Below are positions 44,274-53,731 of a stretch of DNA of 64,000 nt, one piece after another (positions within the stretch are counted from its first letter, which is position 1; each line of letters begins with the position of its first letter). Source of the stretch: Alkalitalea saponilacus. Lineage in GTDB: Bacteria > Bacteroidota > Bacteroidia > Bacteroidales > Marinilabiliaceae. The position numbers and the translations under genes are program-made. The notes below the pieces were generated by a model, which saw only the letters and a program-made list of their open reading frames with translations, was not told where the DNA came from and made no database searches. The DNA lies in contig NZ_FUYV01000008.1 in the NCBI RefSeq assembly GCF_900168165.1, positions 105,177-169,176 of the forward strand, given 5' to 3'.

Positions 44274-45101
44274 ATGGAAAACTCAAAAAAGAGATTAAGA
44301 CAACGCTTGTACCGGATTATCTTTGAATCGGACACTTATACCGGACGGATGTTTGATGTGTGGTTGCTGATTTTTATAGTTTTGAGTATAGCAGTTGTGA
44401 TGCTGGAAAGCATGCCTGTTGTGCGGGAAATTTACCACTCCAAACTAATCAGTTTGGAGTGGTTCTTCACCTTCATATTTACCATAGAGTATTTTACGCG
44501 AATATATTGTGCTCCCAATCGAAAGAAGTATCTGTTTAGCTTTTTAGGAGTTATTGATTTTCTGGCTATTATTCCTACTTACATAGCATTTACTTTTCCC
44601 GATGCACAAACATTTATAGTTATACGAGCGATACGTTTGTTACGTGTTTACCGGATTTTGAAGTTGTATCATTTTGTGAGAGCAGGTAATCTCTTATTGT
44701 TAGCCGTTCGCAGAAGTCTTCGCAAGATATTTATCTTTATGATGTTTATACTTATCCTCGTGGTGATGCTGGGAAGCATTATGTATGTGGTGGAGGATGG
44801 TAAAAACGGGTTTTATAGTATTCCGCTTAGTATTTATTGGGCCGTTATAACCCTAACCACCGTTGGTTATGGTGATATTGTGCCGGTTACCGCTCTTGGC
44901 AAGTTCTTGGCAACCTTTATCATGTTGTTGGGATATAGTATTATCGCCATTCCTACGGGAATTGTTTCCGTTGAGATGTCCAGAACATTTAAAGACACGA
45001 CTGAAAGTGACAAAGAATGTCATGGTTGTGGAGAACCAAATCATACCCCAACCGCAAACTTTTGTCGAATTTGCGGAGCGAGGCTTGATCAGATCTCGTG
45101 A
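44274..45101 (+). CDS. Voltage-gated K+ channel with C-terminal zinc ribbon
   Basis: 275 aa Kv-type channel of the inner membrane. Six membrane segments: S1 about 27-45, S2 60-78, S3 89-107, S4 with arginines 118, 121, 124 and 127, S5 152-173, S6 204-226. The selectivity filter is TVGYGD at 196-201. The C-terminal tail carries Cys249, Cys252, Cys264 and Cys267, a zinc-ribbon-like CxxC-x11-CxxC. Other bacterial Kv channels of this size have short tails, though such ribbons occur in some homologues. It converges on the DUF308 gene with 11 nt between stop codons. No promoter recognised. Confidence 0.93.
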   Translation: MENSKKRLRQRLYRIIFESDTYTGRMFDVWLLIFIVLSIAVVMLESMPVVREIYHSKLISLEWFFTFIFTIEYFTRIYCAPNRKKYLFSFLGVIDFLAIIPTYIAFTFPDAQTFIVIRAIRLLRVYRILKLYHFVRAGNLLLLAVRRSLRKIFIFMMFILILVVMLGSIMYVVEDGKNGFYSIPLSIYWAVITLTTVGYGDIVPVTALGKFLATFIMLLGYSIIAIPTGIVSVEMSRTFKDTTESDKECHGCGEPNHTPTANFCRICGARLDQIS

Positions 45102-45112
45102 TTTCCGGGATA

Positions 45113-45634
45113 TTAGCTATTTCTGTTAATCAATAACATTGAAATTCCATAAACTAGTGAGTAAATTCCAATGAATACAACAATCATTCGAGAACTTTCG
45201 AAAGGATTAAATATCAGAATTAAACCCATAATAAACGACAATATTCCGAAGAGAAGGCTCAGTTTTCCGCTAAATCCAGCCTTGGAGATTCTGTAAAAAC
45301 TCCAGATAAATATGGCACCAAGTAAAATGGCCCATATTCCGATGATGGTAACAAAAAGTGCTGCTGCAGTTTCAGGTTGTACGAGAATTAAAATCCCCAA
45401 TAGAGCAGCAATGATGCCTTCCGTCAGTTTTCTTTTGTAGCTGTACCCGGTGTCTCTTACTTTAAGCGCACTGGCAATGGTTGTAGCTCCTCCGAGCAGT
45501 ACAGCAATGCCAAAAATCATGGCAAAAGTTACAATGGTCAGTGTTGGGAAAAGTAATATAATTACTCCAAATAGGAGAGCAATAACACCTGGTAATTGTG
45601 AGGGACTTCTTTTTTCTATTATTATTGGTGTCAT
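45113..45634 (-). CDS. DUF308/HdeD-family membrane protein
   Basis: 173 aa with six hydrophobic helices in three hairpin pairs (about 15-32, 37-55, 73-86, 92-110, 124-141, 148-167), each pair rich in Gly, Ala and Leu. This three-fold repeat with ...GIIAALLGILILVQPETAA... style segments (split here for length) is the pattern of the HdeD/DUF308 family, whose E. coli member supports acid resistance. Function here is unknown. It is followed in convergent order by the K+ channel with no visible terminator. Confidence 0.82.
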   Translation of the reverse strand: MTPIIIEKRSPSQLPGVIALLFGVIILLFPTLTIVTFAMIFGIAVLLGGATTIASALKVRDTGYSYKRKLTEGIIAALLGILILVQPETAAALFVTIIGIWAILLGAIFIWSFYRISKAGFSGKLSLLFGILSFIMGLILIFNPFESSRMIVVFIGIYSLVYGISMLLINRNS

Positions 45635-45847
45635 AAATTTAGAATTTTATATAATTATGTAACTGTTTATATTTTTGTAAATCGGTTTTAAAAGATGATT
45701 AGAGGATAGATTTTTCAGACTAATAGATGGAATCTGAAGATTCCTGATTTATCAGGAAATCTCTTGTCTTAATCTGACCTGTCTGTTATATCCACTTCGT
45801 CGGACTTAATTTCGCTTTAGTAATTCTATTGTTCTATATGTAAACTT

Positions 45848-47329
45848 TTAAGTTTTAGCCGGAATCCAGACTGATACAGAACCTGCTTTGCAGAAAAAAT
45901 TACCCCATCCTTCACCGTCGGTTGTTACCGGGTTTTTGATGTGTTCGGTAATGTCAGTATAGGTTGTGTTTGGATGTTCTGTCTGCATTTTTTTCTCTCC
46001 ATCATCGCCATTGCTCATGATAACTGCCATTCCTCTTCCGCTGTCGCCGTTGCCGGTTCTTGTCCACCCAACGCAGTTGGGATGGTCAAAGTAGTCATAC
46101 TGTTCGCCGTAAGCATGTTCTTTACGAACCTCCAAAAACTTGTCGATGAGCCAGCGATGACTGTCCATCCAAATTTCATGTTCGTTACCATCGCGTCCCT
46201 TATCCTTATAATGAGCACCATAATAATCCGCCGAAAATATGCATGGATACCCATCTTTACGCAAGAGAATAAGGGCATAAGCTAAAGGTTTAAACCATGC
46301 TTCCACCACCGATTCCAAAGATTGTAAAGGTTGTGAGTCATGATTGCTCACCAATGTTACGGCCAACATTGGGTGTGATGCAACCAATGTATTTTCAAAA
46401 ATTTTGGTTAAATCGTAATCTCTCCCCTGTTTGCCGGCTGCGGCAAAGTTGTAATGAAGGGTAACATCGAAGAGCATCATGGCTCCATCGGTTTCATCAA
46501 GAAAGTTGTGCAGAGCTTCACTTTCACCGGACCAGTATTCACCTAAGGCAAATAATTTTTTCCCTGCATTTTTCTTAATATGTTTAAGCCATTCAAGAAA
46601 AAAGGATGAATTAACATGTTTAACGGCATCGAATCTGAAACCATCGACTCCGGTTGTTTTCAAGTACCAATCCCCCCAGTAAAAGAGTTCTTTTTTTACG
46701 TCGGGGTTATTGATATCGAGATTACATCCCATCAGATAATCAAAATTTCCTTTTTCCAGATCCACACTGTCGTCAAATGTTTTTCCCTCGAACAGCCAAA
46801 TGGCATCCTGATGTTTGTCAAAGGCATTGTAATCGGCGGCATTGAAGTGCCACCAATGCCATTTAAGTTCAGAATACTTTCCCTTCCTTCCCGGAAACGA
46901 GAAGTGAGTCCATGCTTTGATGGGTTGTAATTCGCCTAAAGGCTCGTGCCGATTGTCCGGTTTATAAGGTGTGGCTTTGAACTCTTCCTGATGGTCGGCA
47001 CCCAGTTTGTGGTTAAATACAATATCTGCATATACGTGTATGCCGGCTTTTTGAGCATCCATTATGGCTTTAACATATTCATCCTTTGTGCCATATTTGG
47101 TTCTCACGGAACCTTTTTGGTCAAATTCGCCCAGGTCAAAAAGGTCGTAAACCCCATATCCCACGTCGCTTTTACCAGCAATACCTTTATAAGCAGGAGG
47201 CAGCCACACAGCTGTTATGCCTGCCCGGGCAAGTTCTCCCGCTTGTTGTGAGAGGTTGCTCCACAGTTTTCCATCGGCCGGTGTGTACCAGTGAAAAAAC
47301 TGCATCATTACGCCATTGTATTCAGTCAT
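45848..47329 (-). CDS. Cytoplasmic alpha-amylase (GH13_5-like)
   Basis: 493 aa without a signal peptide, so it should act on internal alpha-glucan or maltodextrin. The start NGVMMQFFHWYTPADGKLW and GYGVYDLFDLGEFDQKGSVRTKYGT are characteristic of GH13_5 amylases such as Bacillus AmyS and cytoplasmic E. coli AmyA. Catalytic residues: Asp in GFRFDAVKH (near 232), Glu in ALGEYW (near 263), Asp in VSNHDSQP (near 331). It lies 1 nt after the stop of a coiled-coil gene and is thus co-transcribed with it. It is 12 kb from the glycogen operon. Confidence 0.93.
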   Translation of the reverse strand: MTEYNGVMMQFFHWYTPADGKLWSNLSQQAGELARAGITAVWLPPAYKGIAGKSDVGYGVYDLFDLGEFDQKGSVRTKYGTKDEYVKAIMDAQKAGIHVYADIVFNHKLGADHQEEFKATPYKPDNRHEPLGELQPIKAWTHFSFPGRKGKYSELKWHWWHFNAADYNAFDKHQDAIWLFEGKTFDDSVDLEKGNFDYLMGCNLDINNPDVKKELFYWGDWYLKTTGVDGFRFDAVKHVNSSFFLEWLKHIKKNAGKKLFALGEYWSGESEALHNFLDETDGAMMLFDVTLHYNFAAAGKQGRDYDLTKIFENTLVASHPMLAVTLVSNHDSQPLQSLESVVEAWFKPLAYALILLRKDGYPCIFSADYYGAHYKDKGRDGNEHEIWMDSHRWLIDKFLEVRKEHAYGEQYDYFDHPNCVGWTRTGNGDSGRGMAVIMSNGDDGEKKMQTEHPNTTYTDITEHIKNPVTTDGEGWGNFFCKAGSVSVWIPAKT

Positions 47330-47330
47330 G

Positions 47331-47615
47331 CTATTTGAAAAAGGAGGTTAGTTTATTAAAGCCTTCCTTAAATGAGTCCATGCTGCTGTCAAAAACCTCT
47401 TTAAACTCTTCCCACTTCTCATCCGAGCTGGCCATCGCTTCATTGTATTTGGTCTGAAGCTCTTCCTTTTTTAATTTTAGTTTACCCAAAATCGTATCAT
47501 ACTCGGCTCTGGCCTCTTCTTTGGCCATCTCTTTCTTCGCTTCATATTCACCTATTTTCTCAAATGCTTCTTCCAGACTCTTCAATGCTTTTTGCTTGAA
47601 TTCTTCACGTTCCAT
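47331..47615 (-). CDS. Small charged coiled-coil protein
   Basis: 94 aa. Heptad-like spacing of hydrophobic residues with Glu and Lys dominating from about 3 to 65 predicts one long helix; a Phe-rich segment (FKEGFNKLTSFFK) ends it. There is no signal peptide or known catalytic motif. Its ATG is followed by the alpha-amylase ATG after a single nucleotide past its stop codon, so the pair is one operon. TATTTTTG on the minus strand (47653-47660) may be the -7 box. Similar small helical proteins are known in stress-response contexts, but no function can be assigned. Confidence 0.7.
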   Translation of the reverse strand: MEREEFKQKALKSLEEAFEKIGEYEAKKEMAKEEARAEYDTILGKLKLKKEELQTKYNEAMASSDEKWEEFKEVFDSSMDSFKEGFNKLTSFFK

Positions 47616-47751
47616 AACTTTTTATTTATAGGTTAATACTCCATGTAATATACAAAAATATAGCGGGAAAAAGAAAAGGGAGTTGTTTTATCCTTCGATA
47701 GTAAAAGGCTGTTTTCTTCTTAAAAATCTATAAAACCAGACCAATATGGCA

Positions 47752-47759
47752 TATCTTTG
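47752..47759 (+). promoter_or_regulatory. Candidate -7 element for the HD phosphohydrolase gene
   Basis: TATCTTTG, a perfect TAnnTTTG box, 46 nt upstream of the TTG start. No -33 TTG is found at normal spacing. Confidence 0.4.
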
Positions 47760-47805
47760 CAAATTACAGTAAGTAATTTGTAAAGTTTTTTAAGACCTGA
47801 TTAGT

Positions 47806-49047
47806 TTGAAAACAACCAACAAAAAGAAAATCATCAACGATCCTGTTCATGGATTTATCTCTATTCCAACGGAGTTGTTGTACGATTTAATGGAACATCC
47901 TTATTTGCAGCGCCTACGGTGGATTAAACAACTTGGAATGACCCCTCTGGTTTATCCCGGAGCTACTCACACCCGATTTCAACATACCATAGGTTGCATG
48001 CACTTAATGAGTGCTGCGGTTGAAACTTTGCGGCAAAAGGGGCATGAAATTACCGATGAAGAGTCTGAGGCAGTGCATGCGGCTATTTTAATGCACGATT
48101 TAGGCCATGGGCCGTTTTCTCATGTTCTGGAATCAACTTTGGTGCAGGGTGTTCACCACGAAGAAATATCACTTCTATTCATGGAACGGCTGAACGAGGA
48201 TTTTGGCGATCGTTTATCCATGGCTATTGATATTTTTACCAACCGCTACAAAAAACATTTTCTTCATCAATTGGTAAGCAGCCAGCTAGATATGGACAGG
48301 CTTGATTACCTGCGTCGCGATAGTTTCTATACCGGAGTTTCAGAAGGTGTTGTAAGTTCCGAACGCATTATAAAAATGTTGCAGGTTCACGATGATCAGT
48401 TGGTAGTGGAAGCGAAGGGGATTTATTCCATTGAAAAATTTCTGATAGCACGCAGGTTGATGTACTGGCAGGTTTATTTGCATAAAACCGCTTTGGTTGC
48501 TGAAAAAATGCTGACCAATATTTTTCGTCGAGCCAGAGAGTTAGTCAATTTGGATAAGTTGCCGGAGACGCTTCCCAATGTGGCTTTCTTTTTAACAAAC
48601 AGGGTAACCATCGAGGATTTTAGAAAAGACGATGAGGTTCTTTCCCGATTTGCCATGCTTGACGACAGCGACATCATGACCGGGCTGAAAACCTGGACAC
48701 AAAGTGACGATAAAGTGTTGGCATCTCTTACCAGAGGACTGCTGAACAGGAATCTGCTCGCGATTGAAATTCAGGATAACCCATTTAACGCCTCACGGGT
48801 AGGTGAACTGAAAATGAGAATACAAAAAGAGATGGCTCTTTCTGATATTCACGAAGCCGGCTATTTTGTTTTTACCGGTGCTATTTCGAACAATGCTTAC
48901 AGTATTTTAGATGATAAAATTAATATCCTATACAGGGAAGGTATAGTAAAAGATATTTCGGATGCTTCCGATGTGCTGGATTTAACAGTTTTAGGAAAAA
49001 CCGTTAAAAAGGAGATTCTCTGTTATCCCAAAGCAATACGTGGTTAA
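47806..49047 (+). CDS. HD-domain phosphohydrolase, dGTPase/SAMHD1-like
   Basis: 413 aa with a TTG start; no in-frame ATG or GTG stands upstream and the first residues (KIINDPVHGFI) belong to the family. The metal-binding HD residues are His60 in HTRFQH, His97-Asp98 in MHDLGHGPFSH, and Asp near 162 in QLDMDRLDYLRRD. This layout is the YdhJ/SAMHD1-like dNTP triphosphohydrolase group found in many Bacteroidota just before lpxD. Nucleotide hydrolysis is expected but the substrate is unproven. Cytoplasmic. The lpxD gene starts 54 nt downstream with its own -7 box. Confidence 0.88.
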   Translation: MKTTNKKKIINDPVHGFISIPTELLYDLMEHPYLQRLRWIKQLGMTPLVYPGATHTRFQHTIGCMHLMSAAVETLRQKGHEITDEESEAVHAAILMHDLGHGPFSHVLESTLVQGVHHEEISLLFMERLNEDFGDRLSMAIDIFTNRYKKHFLHQLVSSQLDMDRLDYLRRDSFYTGVSEGVVSSERIIKMLQVHDDQLVVEAKGIYSIEKFLIARRLMYWQVYLHKTALVAEKMLTNIFRRARELVNLDKLPETLPNVAFFLTNRVTIEDFRKDDEVLSRFAMLDDSDIMTGLKTWTQSDDKVLASLTRGLLNRNLLAIEIQDNPFNASRVGELKMRIQKEMALSDIHEAGYFVFTGAISNNAYSILDDKINILYREGIVKDISDASDVLDLTVLGKTVKKEILCYPKAIRG

Positions 49048-49076
49048 ATATTCTTTTTTTACCTGATATATTTTTG

Positions 49077-49084
49077 TAGTTTTG
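49077..49084 (+). promoter_or_regulatory. Candidate -7 element for lpxD
   Basis: TAGTTTTG, matching TAnnTTTG, 17 nt before the lpxD ATG. No well-spaced -33 element. Would give a very short leader. Confidence 0.35.
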
Positions 49085-49101
49085 CAGGAAATTTTTTTCT
49101 A

Positions 49102-50127
49102 ATGGAATTTACTGCTCAACAGATAGCTCAATTAATTCAGGGAGAGGTGGAAGGCAATCCCGATGCCATTGTACGGGATGTTTCCAAAATAGAAGAGGGA
49201 AAGCCTGAAACCCTTACATTTCTAGCCAATCCTAAATACACTCACCATATTTATGACACCGAAGCTTCGGTGGTGATTGTGAATAAAACCTTTGTGGCCG
49301 AAAAGCCTGTAAAGGCTACTCTTATAAAAGTTAACGATGCCTATCGTGCTCTTGCCAAACTGCTGCAGATGTATCAGGAATCGTTACCAAAGAAGAGTGG
49401 AATTGAACAACCTTCATTCATCGACGGGTCTGCTCAATTGGGTGATTTTGTGTATGTGGGAGCTTTTAGCTATATTGGAGAGAAAGCCAAAATTGCAGAT
49501 AAAGTTCAGATATATCCTCAGGTCTATATTGGTGATGGGGTTGAGATTGGTGAAAATTCCATCATTTATCCCGGAGCCAGAATCTACAAGGGGTGTCGCA
49601 TAGGAGCAAATTGTGTGATTCATTCAGGCGCTGTAATTGGTTCAGATGGCTTTGGTTTTGCACCGGGTGCCGATGGAAAGTTTGAGAAAATCCCACAGGT
49701 GGGAATTGTTGTTTTAGAAGATTCTGTGGAGATTGGTTCCAATACCACCATCGACCGTGCAACCATGGGAGAGACCATCATCAGGGAAGGAACTAAACTG
49801 GACAACCTGATACAGATTGCTCATAACGTTGAGATTGGTAAAAACAGCGTTTTGGCTGCTCTAACCGGAATTGCTGGCAGTACAAAAATTGGAAATAACG
49901 TTATGTTTGGCGGTCAGGTGGGGATTTCCGGACACCTGAAAATTGCCGATGGTGTAAAACTTGCTGCTCAAACAGGAGTTAGTAAGAGCATCACAAAAGC
50001 CAATACCACCCAAATGGGGTCACCATCAATGGATGCCATGCAATACAACAAAGCTTACGTTGTATTCAGGAATTTGCCTGAATTGCGGCAAAGAGTTGAT
50101 GCCATTGAAAAGGGAGAGAAGAAGTAA
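49102..50127 (+). CDS. lpxD: UDP-3-O-(3-hydroxyacyl)glucosamine N-acyltransferase
   Basis: 341 aa lipid A enzyme that adds the second hydroxyacyl chain to UDP-3-O-acyl-glucosamine. An N-terminal uridine-binding domain (about 1-100; [22 protein letters not shown]) precedes a left-handed beta-helix of hexapeptide repeats. The catalytic His is in [14 protein letters not shown] near 240. Full length. Followed by lpxC-fabZ and lpxA in the order usual for Bacteroidota. Confidence 0.96.
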   Translation: MEFTAQQIAQLIQGEVEGNPDAIVRDVSKIEEGKPETLTFLANPKYTHHIYDTEASVVIVNKTFVAEKPVKATLIKVNDAYRALAKLLQMYQESLPKKSGIEQPSFIDGSAQLGDFVYVGAFSYIGEKAKIADKVQIYPQVYIGDGVEIGENSIIYPGARIYKGCRIGANCVIHSGAVIGSDGFGFAPGADGKFEKIPQVGIVVLEDSVEIGSNTTIDRATMGETIIREGTKLDNLIQIAHNVEIGKNSVLAALTGIAGSTKIGNNVMFGGQVGISGHLKIADGVKLAAQTGVSKSITKANTTQMGSPSMDAMQYNKAYVVFRNLPELRQRVDAIEKGEKK

Positions 50128-50233
50128 TTCATTAGGAGATTCATGAAGCCTCCATTATTATTTCTTTAGCACACCACTCATGACCCACTGTTATGATTAC
50201 AAATTTTGAAAAAAGCACAAAACTTAATTCATA

Positions 50234-51634
50234 ATGGCTGATAAACAAAGAACAATCAGTAAACCGGTTACCCTGCAAGGGCCGGGATTGCATACAGGAG
50301 TAAACGTTAAGTTAACATTGAATCCTGCCGAAGATAACTACGGATACCGCATTCGCAGAACCGACATGGAAGGTCAACCTGTAATTAAGGCTTTGGTTGA
50401 TAACGTGGTTTATACCCAACGAGGAACCGTTATTCAGGAAGGTGAAGCAAAAGTTAGTACCATAGAGCACTGTCTTGCAGCATTGCGCGGACTTGGGGTT
50501 GATAACTGTTTGATTGATGTGGACGGACCCGAGGCTCCCATTCTTGACGGAAGTTCCAAATTTTATGTTGCGGCCATAAAGGAAGCAGGGATTAAAGAAC
50601 AGAGTGCCGATCGCGAATACTTTGAAGTACGTGAAAAAATGATGGTGGAAGATCCCGAAACCGGAAGCTACATCATTGCACTGCCAGATAGTGGTTTTTC
50701 TGCGCAAATCATGATCTCTTTTGATAAATCCCTTCATTTGGCAAATCAGTTTGCTACCATTGAAAGTTTGGATGCTTTTGACGATGAGATATCCATGTGT
50801 CGCACATTTGTCTTTCTACATGAACTGGAACCATTGCTTAAAAATAACCTCATAAAAGGAGGGGATCTTGATAATGCCATCATCATCATTGATAAACCGG
50901 TAACTCAGGAAGAACTCGATCACCTTGCGACATTGTTTAATAAACCCAAAGTGGAAGTTAAGCCAACGGGGATTCTGAACAACCTTGATTTGCATTTTAC
51001 CAATGAGCCGGCGCGCCATAAATTGCTCGATGTTATTGGAGATTTAGCTTTATGTGGTTCTCCCATTAAAGGACGAATTATTGCAAGCAAGCCGGGGCAT
51101 AAAATCAATGCGGAGTTTACCAAACTGCTCAGAAAGGAGATTCGTAAGCGTCAACTCAAAATAGACGCTCCTGTTTACGATCCAAACAAAGAGCCTGTTT
51201 ACGACATCAATCAGATAAAAAAACTGTTGCCGCATCGACCACCCTTCTTGTTGGTAGATAAAGTTATAGAATTACAGGATAAGGTTATTGTGGGAGTTAA
51301 GAATGTGACCATGAACGAACCGTTTTTCGTGGGACATTTCCCGGACGAGCCGGTTATGCCGGGAGTTTTGCTGGTAGAAGCCATGGCTCAATGTGGAGGT
51401 ATCCTGGTGTTAGGCCAGTTGGACGATCCACACACTTACAGCACATATTTCCTGAAACAGGACAATATTAAATTTCGAAAAAAAGTGGTGCCCGGTGATA
51501 CAGTCATTTTCAAGCTTGAGTTGATGACTGAAATCCGCAGAGGAGTTGCCAATATGAAAGGATTAGCTTTTGTTGGTGATACCATTGTTGCAGAAGGGGA
51601 GTTTATGGCTCAAATTGCTAAAAATAAGGAGTGA
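50234..51634 (+). CDS. lpxC/fabZ: LpxC-FabZ fusion: UDP-3-O-acyl-GlcNAc deacetylase / hydroxyacyl-ACP dehydratase
   Basis: 466 aa. Residues about 1-310 are LpxC, the zinc deacetylase that commits UDP-3-O-acyl-GlcNAc to lipid A: STIEHCLAALRGLGVDNCLID has the metal His, and RHKLLDVIGDLAL has the second His/Asp pair. Residues about 320-466 are FabZ, which dehydrates 3-hydroxyacyl-ACP: LLPHRPPFLLVDKV, catalytic His in FVGHFPDEPVMPG, Glu in LLVEAMAQ. FabZ competes with LpxA and LpxD for hydroxyacyl-ACP, so fusing it with LpxC ties the two pathways in a fixed ratio. The fusion is known in Bacteroidota. Confidence 0.96.
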   Translation: MADKQRTISKPVTLQGPGLHTGVNVKLTLNPAEDNYGYRIRRTDMEGQPVIKALVDNVVYTQRGTVIQEGEAKVSTIEHCLAALRGLGVDNCLIDVDGPEAPILDGSSKFYVAAIKEAGIKEQSADREYFEVREKMMVEDPETGSYIIALPDSGFSAQIMISFDKSLHLANQFATIESLDAFDDEISMCRTFVFLHELEPLLKNNLIKGGDLDNAIIIIDKPVTQEELDHLATLFNKPKVEVKPTGILNNLDLHFTNEPARHKLLDVIGDLALCGSPIKGRIIASKPGHKINAEFTKLLRKEIRKRQLKIDAPVYDPNKEPVYDINQIKKLLPHRPPFLLVDKVIELQDKVIVGVKNVTMNEPFFVGHFPDEPVMPGVLLVEAMAQCGGILVLGQLDDPHTYSTYFLKQDNIKFRKKVVPGDTVIFKLELMTEIRRGVANMKGLAFVGDTIVAEGEFMAQIAKNKE

Positions 51635-51708
51635 GAACCGAAAAGTATATGATTGAAAATCATATATCGCATCGCAAAAAGTAATACTATTATTTAAAGA
51701 ATTGTTTA

Positions 51709-52509
51709 GTGAAACAACCATTAGCTTATATTCATCCGGAGGCAAAAATAGCCCCAAATGTTGTAATCGATCCGTTTGCAACCATTGATAAAAATGTAAT
51801 AATTGGTGAAGGTACCCGAATAGGTTCAAATGTAACCATTCTGGAAGGCAGCCGCATTGGTAAAAATTGTAATATATTTCCGGGAGCTGTTATAGGAGCC
51901 GTTCCTCAGGATTTAAAGTTTGCCGGAGAGGAAACCACCGCCGAAATAGGAGACAATACAACCATAAGGGAATTTGTAACCATTAACCGCGGAACAAAAG
52001 CAAAGGGCAGAACAGTAGTTGGAAACAACTGTTTGCTAATGGCCTATGTTCATGTGGCTCATGACAGCATTATTGGTAATAACGTCATCCTTGTAAATAG
52101 TGTGCAGGTGGCAGGCGAGGTTATTGTTGACGATTTTGCCATCGTTGGAGGTTTGTCTGCCATACATCAATTTGTGCATGTAGGTGCCCATGTGATGGTA
52201 GCAGGAGGTTCTTTGATCGGAAAGGATATACCACCCTATGTAAAAGCAGGTCGTGAACGTCTTCAATATGTTGGTGTAAACTCAATAGGTTTACGACGCA
52301 GAAACTTCACCAATGAGCAAATTCGGGATATCCAGGATTGTTACAGGGTTTTGTTTCAGTCAGGTCTTAATAACTCAGATGCCATCGAGCGAATTGAAGC
52401 TGAATTACCTGCTTCCAATGAGCGTGATGAGATCATTCTGTTTGTGAAAAACTCACAGCGCGGAGTTATTAAAGGATATCACCAAAATGGCGGTAAGAAA
52501 GAAGAATAA
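51709..52509 (+). CDS. lpxA: UDP-N-acetylglucosamine O-acyltransferase
   Basis: 266 aa with a GTG start at 51709, 74 nt after lpxC-fabZ. LpxA acylates the 3-OH of UDP-GlcNAc, first step of lipid A synthesis. Hexapeptide repeats begin at once (IHPEAKIAPNVVIDPFATI). The catalytic His is in AYVHVAHDSIIGNN near 125. IGAVPQDLKFAGEETTAEIGDN and HQFVHVGAHVMVAGGSLIGKDIPPYV are strong family segments; NSIGLRRRNFTNEQI leads into the C-terminal helical domain. A long perfect palindrome follows the gene. Confidence 0.96.
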   Translation: MKQPLAYIHPEAKIAPNVVIDPFATIDKNVIIGEGTRIGSNVTILEGSRIGKNCNIFPGAVIGAVPQDLKFAGEETTAEIGDNTTIREFVTINRGTKAKGRTVVGNNCLLMAYVHVAHDSIIGNNVILVNSVQVAGEVIVDDFAIVGGLSAIHQFVHVGAHVMVAGGSLIGKDIPPYVKAGRERLQYVGVNSIGLRRRNFTNEQIRDIQDCYRVLFQSGLNNSDAIERIEAELPASNERDEIILFVKNSQRGVIKGYHQNGGKKEE

Positions 52510-52597
52510 CTAATATCGTACTTCCAGAAGATAGTAGATACATGATTTTTTATAGCAGTTGAGGTCTGTTTTCGCAATGATGTATCTAGTTGTCTGA

Positions 52598-52650
52598 TCA
52601 ATACTAATAAAGCCGGATTCATTTAATGAATCCGGCTTTATTAGTATTGA
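52598..52650. terminator. Perfect 26-bp palindrome between lpxA and pdxA
   Basis: Arms 52598-52623 and 52625-52650 are exact reverse complements around a single central base (52624). The core GCCGGATTCAT with flanking A and T runs resembles a bidirectional intrinsic terminator for the convergent genes lpxA and pdxA. The stem is much longer than the other terminators here (8-12 bp). It lies 10 nt past the pdxA stop codon. Confidence 0.8.
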
Positions 52651-52660
52651 TGAAGTACGG

Positions 52661-53722
52661 CTATTCGTCTGCCCCCAAAGAGTTTACGTCTGTTGTTTTC
52701 AGAGGATTCGCACTTAATTCGTCGAAATTTTTCCTATAATTAAAGACATCAATGGCTGTGTAAATTGCTGAAAGAAAGGATTGTTCGTCGGCCTGATTCT
52801 GTCCTGTAATTTCATAGGCCGTGCCATGATCGGGAGAGGTTCTTACAATGGGTAATCCTGCTGTATAATTTACTCCGGTTGAGAAGGAAAGGGCCTTGAA
52901 CGGAGCCAAACCCTGATCGTGGTACATGGCCAGGATGGCATCAAATTTACGGGTGTTTTCCGTTGCAAACAGTCCGTCGGCAGGATATGGGCCAAATGCC
53001 ATGATACCTTCCTCCTTGGCTTTTTCCAATGCAGGTTTAATGATTTCATCTTCCTCTTTTCCAAGCAGCCCATTATCGCCGGCATGCGGGTTGAGTCCCA
53101 GAACCGCAATTCGCGGTTTTCGTATCATGAAATCTTTTTTAAGCGACTGGTTCAGGATGCGCAACTTTTCTATTATCAGTTCACTGGATAAAGCGCTGCA
53201 TATTTGACTCAGAGGAATGTGACCGGTTACCACACCCACTCTTAGAAGGTCACTGACCATCAGCATCAAAGGTTTCCCTGAGAATGAGCTTGCAAGATAT
53301 TCGGTATGTCCCGGAAAATCAAATTGGTTTGATTGAATTACTTTTTTGTTGATGGGAGCTGTTACCAGGGCATCTGCAGATCCTTTCTTCAAATCTTCCA
53401 CTGCTTTTTCCAAAGCCAGAAAAGCAGCGTTTCCACTTATCTCAGTTGGTTTGCCTAATTCTACCCTGACGTTATCGTCCAGGCAGTTCACCATATTAAT
53501 GCGTTTGGGGTGAGCCTCGTCTGCCGAGCGAATGTTGTTTAAGCTAATGGCTGGTAAATTGAGCGCTTTACGGTGGTACGCTGCAACTTTTGATGAGCCG
53601 TAAATAACGGGAGTGCAAATTTCTAGAATACGAGGATCGGCTAAAGCCTTAAATATGATTTCATACCCTATTCCGTTAATATCTCCCTGTGTGATGGCTA
53701 TTTTGATTTTGTCTGAACTCAT
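52661..53722 (-). CDS. pdxA: 4-hydroxythreonine-4-phosphate dehydrogenase
   Basis: 353 aa NAD-dependent enzyme of the DXP-dependent vitamin B6 pathway. ITQGDINGIGYEIIFKAL at the start, the metal-binding FPGHTEYLAS, VVTGHIPLSQI, LGLNPHAGDNG, MYHDQGLAPFK and RTSPDHGTAYEITGQ are all present. Slightly longer than the E. coli protein at its C-terminus. It follows pepA by 8 nt in a minus-strand unit that also includes the DUF4837 lipoprotein. Confidence 0.95.
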   Translation of the reverse strand: MSSDKIKIAITQGDINGIGYEIIFKALADPRILEICTPVIYGSSKVAAYHRKALNLPAISLNNIRSADEAHPKRINMVNCLDDNVRVELGKPTEISGNAAFLALEKAVEDLKKGSADALVTAPINKKVIQSNQFDFPGHTEYLASSFSGKPLMLMVSDLLRVGVVTGHIPLSQICSALSSELIIEKLRILNQSLKKDFMIRKPRIAVLGLNPHAGDNGLLGKEEDEIIKPALEKAKEEGIMAFGPYPADGLFATENTRKFDAILAMYHDQGLAPFKALSFSTGVNYTAGLPIVRTSPDHGTAYEITGQNQADEQSFLSAIYTAIDVFNYRKNFDELSANPLKTTDVNSLGADE

Positions 53723-53731
53723 AATGATTCT

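Noticed and set aside
44853..45129. Short frames on both strands at the K+ channel C-terminus
   Set aside because: Shadows of the channel gene; the channel frame has all six membrane segments and the filter motif.
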